Positions 1 through 8,208 of a DNA stretch of 64,000 nt are shown here, piece after piece. The translations under genes and the position numbers were made by a program. The notes under the pieces were generated by a model. It was given only the letters and a program-made list of their open reading frames with translations, searched no databases and was not told the origin of the DNA. This DNA comes from JACKII01 sp965202745. Lineage in GTDB: Bacteria; Pseudomonadota; Alphaproteobacteria; Bin95. Within the stretch, counting starts at the first letter, position 1; each line of letters starts with the position of its first letter. Location of the stretch: positions 584,795 to 648,794 of the forward strand of contig CBDBCB010000021.1 of the NCBI GenBank assembly GCA_965202745.1, read 5' to 3'.

Positions 1-281
1 TCTTCGCAACATCGGCGGCTTTCAAGGTGCGGGCGATTGGTTTGGGCTCGGTTTGCACCGCACTTGCTGTCATCTCATCCGGTGTCACCATGCCCCGGTC
101 TGCCAGAAGGTATTCCAGGCCATGAAGCCAATGCTCGTAATAGCCGCTCGCCGGTGAATCCCGCCGCGAGGGTCAGGGCAAAGCATTTCCGCTCCCAGTC
201 GGCATGAAACAGCGGCTCATCCGGGTCAGGATTGATTGGGCCGAAGCCATGCATGCCGCCCAGGTCGTGCGCTCCATTCAT
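1..281 (-). pseudogene. nthB: Nitrile hydratase beta subunit, partial and broken
   Basis: Nitrile hydratase hydrates nitriles to amides; the beta subunit packs against the metal-bearing alpha subunit. The start MNGAHDLGGMHGFGPI at 281 is the classic beta N-terminus. It reads well to about residue 35 (FALTLAAGF). The family sequence then resumes in another frame at SGYYEHWLHGLEYLL and continues as LADRGMVTPDEM to the left edge. About 20-25 residues between these blocks are missing, so the lesion is a small deletion plus frame change. The ATG lies 4 bases after the alpha-subunit stop, as expected for an operon. The gene runs off the window at base 1. Confidence 0.85.
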
Positions 282-285
282 AGGC

Positions 286-896
286 TCAACCCTCTGCCGG
301 ACGCTGGGCGAGGCCGACGCCGATCATCGAATCACGCGTCACCCAATCCGCCAGCTCCGCCTCGCTCAGGCCATGGGCTTCCGCTGGCTGCTCCGGTAGA
401 ACCAGGTAACGAATTTAGGCGGTTGAATCCCAGACCTGTACTTCCTTGCCCTCCGGTAGGCCGCCGCCGAATTCTGCCAGCACAGCGCGGGGCTGCATGA
501 CGGCGCGGCCTTGTACCAGGTCGGCGGCAGGCCCAGCACCGGCCAGGGGTAGCAAGAGCAGAGGGTACAGACGACCATGTTATGGGTCTCGGGCGTGTTC
601 TCGACCACGACCATGTGCTCGCCTTGGCGACCGGTAAAGCCCAGGGAGGCGATGGCGGAGGTTGCATCCTCCAGCAGCCACTTCTTGAAGGCGGGGTCTG
701 TCCAGGCCTTGGCAACCACCTGCGCGCCGTTCCGTGGGCCGACCTTGGTCTCGTAGGTTTCTATCAGGGCATCAAGCGCCGCCGGGTCCACATAACCTTT
801 CTCCAGCAGCACTGATTCGAGAGCCCTGACGCGCAACTCGACGTCAGACAATTCAGAGTGCTCATGGTCATGATCGTGCTGATGATGCTCGCTCAT
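286..896 (-). pseudogene. nthA: Nitrile hydratase alpha subunit, cobalt-type motif, disrupted
   Basis: The metal-binding motif VCTLCSC followed by YPWPVLGLPP identifies the alpha subunit. Thr in the third position is the pattern of cobalt enzymes (family knowledge). The start at 896 gives MSEHHQHDHDHEH, a His-rich N-terminus. The frame is lost after WYK near 505-512. The family sequence continues in another frame (RAVMQPRAVLAEFGGG, VQVWDSTA), meets TAA at 415-417 where the family has Glu, then continues in that same frame (IRYLVLPEQPAE to GVGLAQRPAEG) to a stop at 286. One indel and one nonsense change in one gene point to real decay. Not functional as written. Confidence 0.88.
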
Positions 897-1011
897 CGTC
901 TTATCTCTTTGCAATGTGACTGGCTGTGTTAGACCTTGGCACCTGAACCTTCTGCATGGAAGCCCCTTTGTGGCTCCGCCCAAGCTGATCCGTCAAGGAG
1001 TTCCGCCACTG

Positions 1012-1662
1012 ATGAGCAGCCCTCCTGTTACCGGTAACATTATCTACTTGTTTGCGACCCGCGTGCTGCAAAAGGTCTGGCCGGATACCGGTGGTCTGAA
1101 CGATGCCCTGCACCGGATAGTGGTAGCGCGCCGGCAATCGGCCGAAACCACCAGGCGAACCAATGTCGGCGGCTGGCAGTCCACCCATGACCTGCTGAAA
1201 TGGGACTATCCCGAGATCGGACAATTGGGCCAGATGATCAACTCCGGGTTCGGCGAGATGATGGAGTCCGAACTGGGCACCGGTGCCTTTCAGTGCAGCC
1301 TATCCGCCGTGGCCTGGGCCAATGTGAACACGGACGGCGACTACAACCGCATCCACACTCACGGCGACAGCCACATTTCCGGCGTCTACTACGTCTCCAT
1401 GGGGGAGCCCGACCCGGCGCGCAGCCCCAATGGCGCGTTCGAGTTCCTGGATCCGCGGGTTTCGGCGGGGATGCCATCCATTCCCGGCGTACCGGTTGTC
1501 ACCGGCGGGCTGGTAACGCCCGTGCCCGGTATGATGATTGTGTTTCCGTCCTGGCTGGCGCATGGCGTGCTGCCGTTTTTCGGCAAGGGCGAGCGCATCT
1601 CCATTGCCTTCAACATCAAGGTCAACAATCTCCAACTGGATCAGGGAGCCAACAAGCGATGA
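1012..1662 (+). CDS. Putative 2OG-Fe(II) oxygenase (TIGR02466-like)
   Basis: The protein of about 216 residues carries IHTHGDSHISGVYYV near the middle, FPSWLAHGVLPF toward the C-terminus and then ERISIAFN. This is the His/His/Arg layout of the small Fe(II)/2-oxoglutarate oxygenase-like family often annotated TIGR02466. The chosen ATG follows AAGGAG at 994-999; an upstream extension to 916 lacks family similarity. The stop overlaps the ATG of the next SDR gene by four bases (ATGA), so the two are translationally coupled. Substrate unknown. It is divergent from the nitrile hydratase relic. Intact. Confidence 0.7.
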   Translation: MSSPPVTGNIIYLFATRVLQKVWPDTGGLNDALHRIVVARRQSAETTRRTNVGGWQSTHDLLKWDYPEIGQLGQMINSGFGEMMESELGTGAFQCSLSAVAWANVNTDGDYNRIHTHGDSHISGVYYVSMGEPDPARSPNGAFEFLDPRVSAGMPSIPGVPVVTGGLVTPVPGMMIVFPSWLAHGVLPFFGKGERISIAFNIKVNNLQLDQGANKR

Positions 1663-2438
1663 CCCTTCAAGGAAAGATCGCCCTAGTCACCGGGGCCGGC
1701 AGCGGTATCGGCCATGCCATTACCTTGGCTCTGGCGGAGGCCGGCGCGACCATGGTCGCCGCCGACATAAACCCGGAAGCCGCGCAGGCGACCGTCGAGC
1801 GGGCAGCGCAGTTTCAGGTACCTTCGTCAGCGGTACAGGCCGATTGCGGCGAGGTCGCCAGCATCAATGCCATGGTGGATGAAGTGGTTGCCCGGCATGG
1901 GCGGCTCGACATCATCGTCAACAATGCCGGTGTCACACGCAGCGCCTACATCATGGACCTGACCGAGGAAGACTGGGACCGTATCCACCGGGTGAATGCC
2001 AAGGGCGTGTTCTTCTGCCTGCAACGCGCCGCCCGCCAGATGATCGAGCAGAAGGAAGGCCGCATCATCAACATCGCCAGCATTGCGGGGCGGGGCTACA
2101 AAGACACCTCCAACGCCGTCTATGCCGCCAGCAAGGGCGCGGTGATCTCGTTGACCAAGACTGCCTCCCAGCAACTGGGGCGGCACAACATCAACGTCAA
2201 TTCCATCTGTCCTGGCGCAACGCTGACGCCGCTGGTGGACACCATGATGGACGTGCGTTCGGCGGAGCAGGGCATCACCAAGGAAGAGATGATGGCCAAG
2301 TTCGAACGTCCCATTCCCATCGGGCGTGCCAACACGCCAGAAGACATTGCCGCCATGGCCGTGTTCCTGGCGAGCCCGGGAGCGCGGAATATCACTGGCC
2401 AATGCTACAACGTCGATGGTGGCCTGGTGACCAGCTAG
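1659..2438 (+). CDS. Short-chain dehydrogenase/reductase, FabG-like
   Basis: A 259-residue classical SDR with the cofactor glycine motif TGAGSGIG near residue 12, NNAG near residue 88, a catalytic serine in the ASIAG block, YAASK as the YxxxK pair, and the C-terminal GQCYNVDGG signature. It should be an NAD(P)H-dependent oxidoreductase of an alcohol or ketone substrate. It overlaps the upstream oxygenase-like gene by ATGA, suggesting the two act on the same compound. Substrate cannot be told from sequence. Intact. Confidence 0.88.
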   Translation: MTLQGKIALVTGAGSGIGHAITLALAEAGATMVAADINPEAAQATVERAAQFQVPSSAVQADCGEVASINAMVDEVVARHGRLDIIVNNAGVTRSAYIMDLTEEDWDRIHRVNAKGVFFCLQRAARQMIEQKEGRIINIASIAGRGYKDTSNAVYAASKGAVISLTKTASQQLGRHNINVNSICPGATLTPLVDTMMDVRSAEQGITKEEMMAKFERPIPIGRANTPEDIAAMAVFLASPGARNITGQCYNVDGGLVTS

Positions 2439-2519
2439 GCAGGAGATGGGCGCCAGGCGTTGCGTACGAGCATCCCGCCACATCGCTCTCCAGTGACGGG
2501 AGCGGTATCCAACTAAGCT

Positions 2520-3478
2520 ATGGCACTCGTCCTCGAAATCATCATCCCGATATTCGGCTTTATCGGGCTTGGCTATGTCATGGCGCACACGCCGCTGCTC
2601 TCGGGCGAAGGCACCAAGGGTCTGACGCAGTTCGTGTTCTATTGTGCCCGCCCGGCCCTGCTGTTCCGGGCGGGCACACGGCTGTTCAACGAGGCCGCAG
2701 AACCCCTGGAGCCCGGCCTGCTGGTTGCCTTCTTTGGCACGGGGCTCTCGATCCAGGTGTCGGTGCTTCTCCGGCTCTGGCTGGGACGGGGCAGGGCGCT
2801 GGCGGAGGCGACCATGGCGGGCCTCTGCGCGGCCTTCACCAACACCGTGATGCTCGGCCTCCCTCTGGCGTATGCGCTCTTCGGCGACCGGGGCCTGCTG
2901 CTGACCTCCTCCATCATCGCCGTTAACGGCCTCCTCTACTACACGCTGACCACCACCCTGATCGAGCTTGGCCAGGGCCGTGGCAGCAGTCCCTGGCGCA
3001 ACGTGGCAGGCGGGGACTGGTGGCGCTGGTCAAGAACCCGATCCTGCTTGGCATGGTCATCGGGCTGGTTTGGGGCTTCCTCGGCGTGCCGATCCCGAGA
3101 CCGGCGGCCAAGATGATCGACCTGCTGGCGGCCGCTGCGCCGCCGGTGGCCTTGTTCGCGCTGGGGGCGTCGCTGGTGCAGTTCAAGCTGGCCGGTGATC
3201 TTGTGGAGGCTGCCTGGCTCTCCGTCATCAAGCTGCTGGTGAGCCCGGCGCTGGCGGGCTTGATCGGCTATTACGTGGCGGGGCTCACCGGCGACACGCT
3301 GGCGCTCGCCATGATCCTGGCTTCGACCCCGGTCGGCGTGAACCCGTTCCTGATCGCCAGCAGGTACGGCGTTTACGTGCAGCGCTGCGGTAGCGCCATC
3401 CTGATCACCACGGCCCTAAGCGTTGTCAGTATCGGCGTCCTGATTGCGCTGCTGGTGCCGGGAGCGATCCCGCCCTAA
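2520..3478 (+). pseudogene. AEC-family auxin-efflux-like transporter, frameshifted
   Basis: The first part (MALVLEIIIPIFGFIGLGYV) and the second part (ALVKNPILLGMVIGLVWGF to ALLVPGAIPP) together make a normal-length AEC permease of about 315 residues with roughly ten membrane segments. FTNTVMLGLPL in the first half and the STPVGVNPFLIA stretch near the end are typical of the family. The frame changes by one base near 3012 between TTLIELGQG and ALVKNP. One indel would restore it, so this could be a sequencing error or a young pseudogene. AEC proteins export small organic acids or amino acids. Confidence 0.82.
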
Positions 3479-3517
3479 AGTACCGGCCTCTCCATATCCG
3501 TTATTGCTAGTTCCCCC

Positions 3518-4432
3518 ATGATTGAGCTTTGGATTCCGGTCACCATTACGGCGGCCTTCATGCAGAACCTGCGTTCTGCGGTGCAGAAGTACCTGAAGGG
3601 CCAATTGTCCACGACCGGCGCGACCTTTGTGCGGTTCGGCTATGGCCTGCCGCTTGCCATCGCCTATGTGGCGCTCCTGCATTTCGGCGTTGACCTGCCC
3701 ATTCCCAGCATCAATACCGAGTTTATGCTCTACACCATGCTGGGCGGCATCACGCAGATCCTGGCGACCTTCCTACTGGTCTATCTGTTCGGCCTGCGCA
3801 ACTTTGCGGTCGGCACCGCCTATTCCAAGACGGAGGCGATCCAGGCCGCGGTCTTCGGCTTCGTGCTGCTGGCAGACCCGCTGTCGCTGGGGGCGGGCGT
3901 GGCCATCCTGATCGGCTTCTTCGGTGTGGCCCTGATCTCTGTCACCAACACGAAGCTCACCCTCGCCACCATCCTGAAGGCCACCTTCTCCCGCACCGCC
4001 GGCATCGGCTTGCTTAGCGGTGCGCTGTTCGGCGCCTCCGCAGTGGGTTTCCGCGGCGGTTCGCTGGCGCTGGGCGGCGGCGAGGAGGAGTTCCTGATGC
4101 AGGCGGGCTTCACCCTCATGTGCGGCATCACCTTCCAGACCCTGGTGATCCTCGCCTACATGCAGTGGAAGGAGCCCGGCCAGATCAAGGCCGTTGTCCG
4201 CGCCTGGAAGCCCGCCAGCATGGTTGGCCTGTCGGGCGTGCTCGGCTCCATCTGCTGGTTCACGGCCATGACGATCCAGAGCGCCGCCTATGTCCGCACG
4301 CTTGGCCAGATCGAGCTGATTTTCACCTTTGCCGCCAGCTACTTCATCTTCAAGGAGCGACCGAACCGGACCGAGATCATTGGCGTGCTCTTGATCGCCG
4401 CCGGTATTATTGTTCTGCTACAGTCGAAGTAG
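3518..4432 (+). CDS. EamA/DMT-superfamily transporter
   Basis: A 304-residue integral membrane protein with about ten hydrophobic segments arranged as two EamA repeats. The first repeat holds GTAYSKTEAIQAAVFGFVLL and the second ends FKERPNRTEIIGVLLIAAGI. Proteins of this superfamily move small metabolites across the inner membrane; the substrate is unknown. The gene follows the broken AEC permease by 40 bases and precedes the DsbA-type isomerase by 18, so it sits in a short plus-strand operon. Intact. Confidence 0.82.
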   Translation: MIELWIPVTITAAFMQNLRSAVQKYLKGQLSTTGATFVRFGYGLPLAIAYVALLHFGVDLPIPSINTEFMLYTMLGGITQILATFLLVYLFGLRNFAVGTAYSKTEAIQAAVFGFVLLADPLSLGAGVAILIGFFGVALISVTNTKLTLATILKATFSRTAGIGLLSGALFGASAVGFRGGSLALGGGEEEFLMQAGFTLMCGITFQTLVILAYMQWKEPGQIKAVVRAWKPASMVGLSGVLGSICWFTAMTIQSAAYVRTLGQIELIFTFAASYFIFKERPNRTEIIGVLLIAAGIIVLLQSK

Positions 4433-4450
4433 CCGCGTGAGGAGCCCATC

Positions 4451-5065
4451 ATGAGCGACGAGAAGCCCGCCAAGAAGATCGACTATTACTTCTGCCTGAA
4501 CTCCCCCTGGGTCTACCTGGCCCAGCGGCGGCTGGAGCAGATCGCCGCCGACTCAGGGGCCAAGATCCGCTACTTCCCGGTGGACCTGCGCGAGATGATG
4601 ATCCGCCTGCTGGGCGATGACGACGCGCCGGAGCGCTCCGAGAGCCACCGCAAGTACGGCAAGCGCGAGATGCAGCGCTGGGCCGGATTTTACGGCCTGC
4701 CGCTGTCGGAGAAGCCGCAGTTCTACCCCGTCAGCCAGCGCCGCGCGGCTCTGCTGACCGTGGCCTGCGACCGCATGGGCATGGAGACCGGGAAGCTGGT
4801 CTTTGCCCTGCCCCAGGCGGTGTGGGCCCAGGACTGCAACATCAACGACTGGCGCGAACTGGAAGCCATCGCCAACGAGGCCGGCCTGCCCGGCGACATC
4901 CTGGTGCAGGCAGCGCAGGACGCGGGCACCGAAGAAGAGTTCTTGGAGAACACCGAACTCGCCCTCCAGAAGAACATTTTTGGCATACCCAGTTACGTGG
5001 TGGACGGAGAGCTTTTCTGGGGCCAGGACCGCCTCGACTGGGTGGAGAGAGCGGTATCTGAATAA
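4451..5065 (+). CDS. 2-hydroxychromene-2-carboxylate isomerase-like (DsbA-family) protein
   Basis: A 204-residue thioredoxin-fold protein of the DsbA/kappa-GST group. KIDYYFCLNSPWVYL at residues 9-23 holds the Ser-Pro pair that replaces the CxxC of oxidoreductases, and GIPSYVVDGELFWGQDRLDWV is the standard C-terminal signature. Family members include the glutathione-dependent isomerase of naphthalene degradation and related isomerases. A good site, GTGAGGAG, precedes the ATG. The role here is probably in catabolism of an aromatic or similar compound, but this is inferred from family only. Confidence 0.82.
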   Translation: MSDEKPAKKIDYYFCLNSPWVYLAQRRLEQIAADSGAKIRYFPVDLREMMIRLLGDDDAPERSESHRKYGKREMQRWAGFYGLPLSEKPQFYPVSQRRAALLTVACDRMGMETGKLVFALPQAVWAQDCNINDWRELEAIANEAGLPGDILVQAAQDAGTEEEFLENTELALQKNIFGIPSYVVDGELFWGQDRLDWVERAVSE

Positions 5066-5161
5066 GTTTAAGGTAACTGGATATTCTGAAAAAACAACCT
5101 AGGCGAAACTATACTTTTGTGCGCAAAACTAAACATTTTAGGTGCCATGGTACCGCTAAAA

Positions 5162-5227
5162 GTTTAGGTGCGGTTTAGGCTATGTTTATGCTGGGTTTAC
5201 CGGATGTTTAGGGTGGGTTTAGCCCAG
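5162..5227. repeat. Six 11-bp units beginning GTTTA
   Basis: GTTTA occurs at 5162, 5173, 5184, 5195, 5206 and 5217, exactly 11 bases apart each time. Three units extend to GTTTAGG, and positions 6-11 vary. A looser out-of-phase copy (TTTTAGGTGCC) starts at 5136. An 11-bp period is close to one helical turn, and direct repeats of 10-11 bp are what OmpR/PhoB-type response regulators bind (family knowledge). The bound factor, if any, is unknown. Confidence 0.75.
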
Positions 5228-5251
5228 ATGTCGCCGTCCGAGTGTCGGTTG

Positions 5252-5277
5252 CGTAGCATCTCCAAACATATGCTACG
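5252..5277. other. Inverted repeat, possible hairpin
   Basis: CGTAGCAT at 5252-5259 pairs perfectly with ATGCTACG at 5270-5277 across a 10-base loop, followed on the plus strand by GGTTTT. It could be a weak terminator for the plus-strand operon ending at 5065 or an operator near the phased GTTTA units. The stem is short and not GC-rich, so the terminator reading is uncertain. Confidence 0.4.
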
Positions 5278-5368
5278 GTTTTAGAGATGGTGCCTCGAAC
5301 GAAAAATTCCACACAAATACAATGCTTCCGTTAGCAATAGAAAGTGACGCGGCGGACAGGTGGTGTTC

Positions 5369-5842
5369 CTATTGGACCAGCCGAAAAAACAAAGCGTCCG
5401 GCAGAAGGCGTGCCAACCGGAAGCGCCAGGCGAAGCGGCGGGGGAAATCGGTACGGAAGCGGCCGCTCTGCATGGCCTGCCCCAGCACGCGGGCCGTGCC
5501 GGTAAAATTCACGTTGCACATGGCCTCGACCGCTTCGGCATCCCATGCCGTTGCGGATACGGGCTCGTAGACGCCCGCGTTGATGATGACGCCGTCGATG
5601 GGTGGCAGGGAGGTGAAGGCAGTGGCTACACTTTCGCTGTCAGGGATATCGCAGGGGGCGGCTATGTGCTCTCCGGTTGCCGGCAATGGCAATTCCCTGG
5701 CCAGCGTTTCCAGCCGTTCCACGTTGCGGGCGGAGAGGCAAAGACAGGTGCCCGCGCGGGTGAGTTCGTGCGCAAGTGCCCGGCCCAGCCCCTCAGATGC
5801 GCCGACCAGCCAGTAGGTCTTGCCGTTGAGCGATACTGCCAT
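5369..5842 (-). pseudogene. SDR with in-frame internal deletion
   Basis: The N-terminal half is a good SDR: LVGASEGLGRALAHEL cofactor motif, then INAGVYEP. After NVNFTGTARVLGQA the protein jumps directly to the family's far C-terminus (SGRFRTDFPRRFAWRF, LLPDALFFRLV). About 80 residues are missing, in frame, including the Ser and YxxxK catalytic residues. The product of 157 residues could be made but cannot be a working SDR. It is the last gene of the minus-strand operon and starts inside the end of the DUF3833 gene. Its counterpart in Rhodobacter is the SDR closing the singlet-oxygen-induced cluster (established for that species; the equivalence is inferred). Confidence 0.8.
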
Positions 5843-5851
5843 GATGCGGGC

Positions 5852-6255
5852 CTACCCGCCGTCCATGCGGCGGAAAACGGCGAAAAGTTCGGCTGCCTTG
5901 ATGGAAAATTTGCGCATGTCGGAGCGGTTTACGATGGTTCCGTCCCCCATCAGATATAGCCAGTCTACCACATTCAGTACATGCTCGCCCGCTCCGGCAG
6001 TTGCAGGCAGTAGGTCATGCGCACGGCATTGCCGGAGACCACGCCTTCCGCCGGGCCGATCACGTTAGCAGCGGTGGCGGTGAAGCGGTCTGGCCCGTCA
6101 AAGCGGATCTGCCACTCGCGGGTATCTTCCGTCGCCATGCCGTCATAGGAGAAACGTTCGGCCAAGATGCCCCCCGTCTCGTCGAACGTGCCGGTGATCT
6201 GGGCGGAAAAACAGGCATTGGTCCGGCCAGAATAGTCGAAAATCACGCCATGCAC
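5852..6255 (-). pseudogene. DUF3833 lipoprotein-family relic, frameshifted
   Basis: DUF3833 proteins are envelope lipoproteins of unknown function. The block with GTFDETGG, ERFSYDG and FTATAANVIGPAEG is clear. The frame breaks near 5995 and the family C-terminus (VVDWLYLMGDGTIVNRSDMRKF) follows in another frame to TAG at 5852. Upstream the frame is open to 6324 (PADYAAEAPAFDLRQALSG), but there is no lipobox or signal peptide, so the N-terminus has also been lost. The GTG at 6255 is only a formal start. The ATG of the next SDR lies ten bases inside the gene's end. Confidence 0.72.
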
Positions 6256-6324
6256 GACGTAGATTCCGGAGAGCGCCTGGCGGAGGTCGAACGCCGGTGC
6301 TTCAGCGGCATAGTCGGCGGGACT

Positions 6325-6417
6325 TTAGGCCCGGAAGCTCCAGAAATGATCCCAGACGAAGCCCAGGCCGAGGCAGATGACGATACCGGAGGCGATGTAG
6401 GCGACCGCGCTAATCAT
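6325..6417 (-). CDS. Possible 30-residue membrane peptide
   Basis: The ATG overlaps the stop of the MFS gene as ATGA, matching the coupling style of the other genes in this operon. The peptide is almost one hydrophobic segment (AVAYIASGIVICLGLGFVW) ending in DHFWSFRA. I do not recognise a family. It may be a real small membrane protein or a leftover of a longer gene whose 3' part has been deleted. There is no other evidence for translation. Confidence 0.4.
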   Translation of the reverse strand: MISAVAYIASGIVICLGLGFVWDHFWSFRA

Positions 6418-7694
6418 GACGTGCGCTCCTGCATTTGAGTGGCCTGTACGGGGGCGACCTGAATGGGGGTGAACAGCAAAATCAGCGCACAGGGAATGCC
6501 TGCATAGGCGAGGCTGAGGACTGCCAGGGCTTCCGGTGGATTCTGGTCGCCGGGCACGAAACCGGCGGCGTCGAGGACCGGCAGTGCTAGACCCGCCGCC
6601 AACGCCAGAGAGAACTTGTTGACGAAGCCCCAAAGGCCGAAGGCGTGGCCGGAACTGTGCCCGGCTTCCGCCAGACGGCGCGAGAGCATGGCGGGCAGCA
6701 GTGTCATGTCCGCGCCGACCGCTGCGCCCGACACTGCTGAAATCACATAGAACGCGGCCCAGTCGCCTGCACCCAATGTCAGCGCCACAGCGAATACGGC
6801 GATGGAAAGCAGCATCCCGGCGAGCATGGCTCGCTTCGCCCCTATCCGTACCGCGACACGTGCCCAGAGTGGCGGGGCGACAGCGGCGGCCAGGAAGAAC
6901 AGCAACAGGGCGGGCCCGTGTGCTCCGGTGCTGCCAGGCGGTCCTGGACGAAGAACAGGAACAATGTCGCCGTGATGCCGGTCGGAAGCGCGTTGACCAG
7001 GCCTATGATCAACAGGCGGCGCACACTGGTATCGGCCAGCAAGGACCAGAAACCGGCGGGCTTTGCTCCAGTGGTGGCGTCAGTGTTCAGGGTTGCTGGC
7101 CAAAACGGAAACATCCGCCAGGCGGCAACGGCGAGCAGAACGCAGAACAACAGCGCGAAGACCGTATAAGCCCAGGTAGTGCCTGCCACGATGGCGAGTA
7201 GGGCCGGTGCGACGCAGGCTGCCGACACGCCGATCAGGATGCCGGCCTCCCGCCAACCGGCGATGGCGGGATGGCTGATGCCGCGCGGCAGCGACACCGA
7301 CACCGGCGCTGTAGAACATTATCTGGAGGGCGCTGAAGCCGGTGAATACAAGCACCAGGCTAAGAGCCAGCCACCAGCGGGCGTCGAAAAGCGGTTCCGG
7401 CGTGAACAGCAGCAGTGCGCCGATAGCCAGCAACAGGCCGAACCCGGCGGAGAGCCAGCGCTGGGCGATGCGGGTGCGGGCGATGAACCAGCCGAGCAGC
7501 GGGTCCTGGATAAAGTCCAGCATCCGCAGGCCGAGTAATACGCCGCCGACCGCGGCCAGGCTCATGGCGTGATTCTCCGCATAGAGCGCGGGTGTGTGGA
7601 TATAGATCGGCGGCCCGGCGAACGCCAACGCCGCGCCGAATACCGCATACCGCCCGAGCAGTGACCGGTCTGTGACGGCAGGGGCTCCGGTCAT
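6414..7694 (-). pseudogene. MFS transporter (GPH/sugar-cation symporter type), two frameshifts
   Basis: The start MTGAPAVTDRSLLGRYAVFG at 7694 overlaps the stop of the preceding gene (ATGA). Three consecutive frames give a complete 12-segment permease of about 427 codons. GLRMLDFIQDPLLGWFIAR near the N-terminus carries the Asp-rich cytoplasmic-loop signature of the GPH family. Frame changes fall near 7300 (after SAGVGV) and near 6915 (after PEHTGP). A GPH-type permease sits in the equivalent Rhodobacter sphaeroides cluster. Its substrate is unknown. Confidence 0.82.
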
Positions 7695-8208
7695 TGCAGC
7701 CGCGACTTGGCCGGAAACTTGCTGTTGTCGCTCAACCAGATGCGAAAGAACTGGCCGCGCAAGCCGGGTTTTTCCAGCGAGCAGCGCTGCGTGCCGTTCA
7801 GGTAAAGTACCACACGGTCTGGAATGGTACCGGTAGCAGTGAAGCGGTCGCCGACATCGGTCATGCAACGGGCAACGTCGCCGGTGAGCGCCGCCAGGGT
7901 CTCGTCCGACCAATCCGTCAGGCGGTCAAGCTCGCTGATGGTCTGGTCTGTCAGTTCCTTGGCCGAAAAATTCGTGCGGTAAGTCAAGGTCAGGGCGAAT
8001 GGCTGATCCTAGGAGAACTTGCCGTCATTGCTCCAGAGGGAGCCGTCGAACAGATCCCAAAACAACCAGGAGAATGTCGCCTGGCCGACCGTTTGCGGTG
8101 CCTGGATCGCTGCGCGGACTTCGTCGGGTATCTCTGTTGTGGCAATGATCCGGTGCTGGCGAATGACAGGCCAGCAGACGCGATGAGCGCCATCAAGGCT
8201 CTACGCAT
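7691..8208 (-). pseudogene. Chalcone isomerase-like exported protein, frameshift plus stop
   Basis: The N-terminus MRRALMALIASAGLSFAS is a signal peptide. The frame shifts near 8150, after which RIIATTEIPDEVRAA, FSWLFWDLFDGSLW and YRTNFSAKELTDQTI give the bacterial chalcone-isomerase-like domain. TAG at 8009-8011 interrupts GKFS-DQPFAL, where the family has an aromatic residue. The rest is open to 7691. The ATG overlaps the end of the CFA synthase gene by 8 bases. Two independent lesions, one of them a base substitution, argue for true decay. Confidence 0.75.

Larger units (their letters stand above)
5066..5368. other. AT-rich gap between convergent genes
   Basis: No gene is recognisable in these 303 bases. 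The stretch is visibly richer in A and T than its surroundings. It contains the 11-bp phased GTTTA array (5162-5227) and an 8-bp inverted repeat (5252-5277). It lies between the 3' ends of two genes, so it is not an obvious promoter for either. Confidence 0.7.

Noticed and set aside
1200..2438. A 412-residue protein covering the oxygenase-like gene and the SDR
   Set aside because: Its first 150 residues are an out-of-frame reading of the oxygenase-like gene; SDR similarity starts at the ATG at 1659.
5162..5227. CRISPR array or plasmid iterons
   Set aside because: Units are only 11 bases with 5 constant ones, there are no spacers or cas genes, and no replication initiator gene is near.
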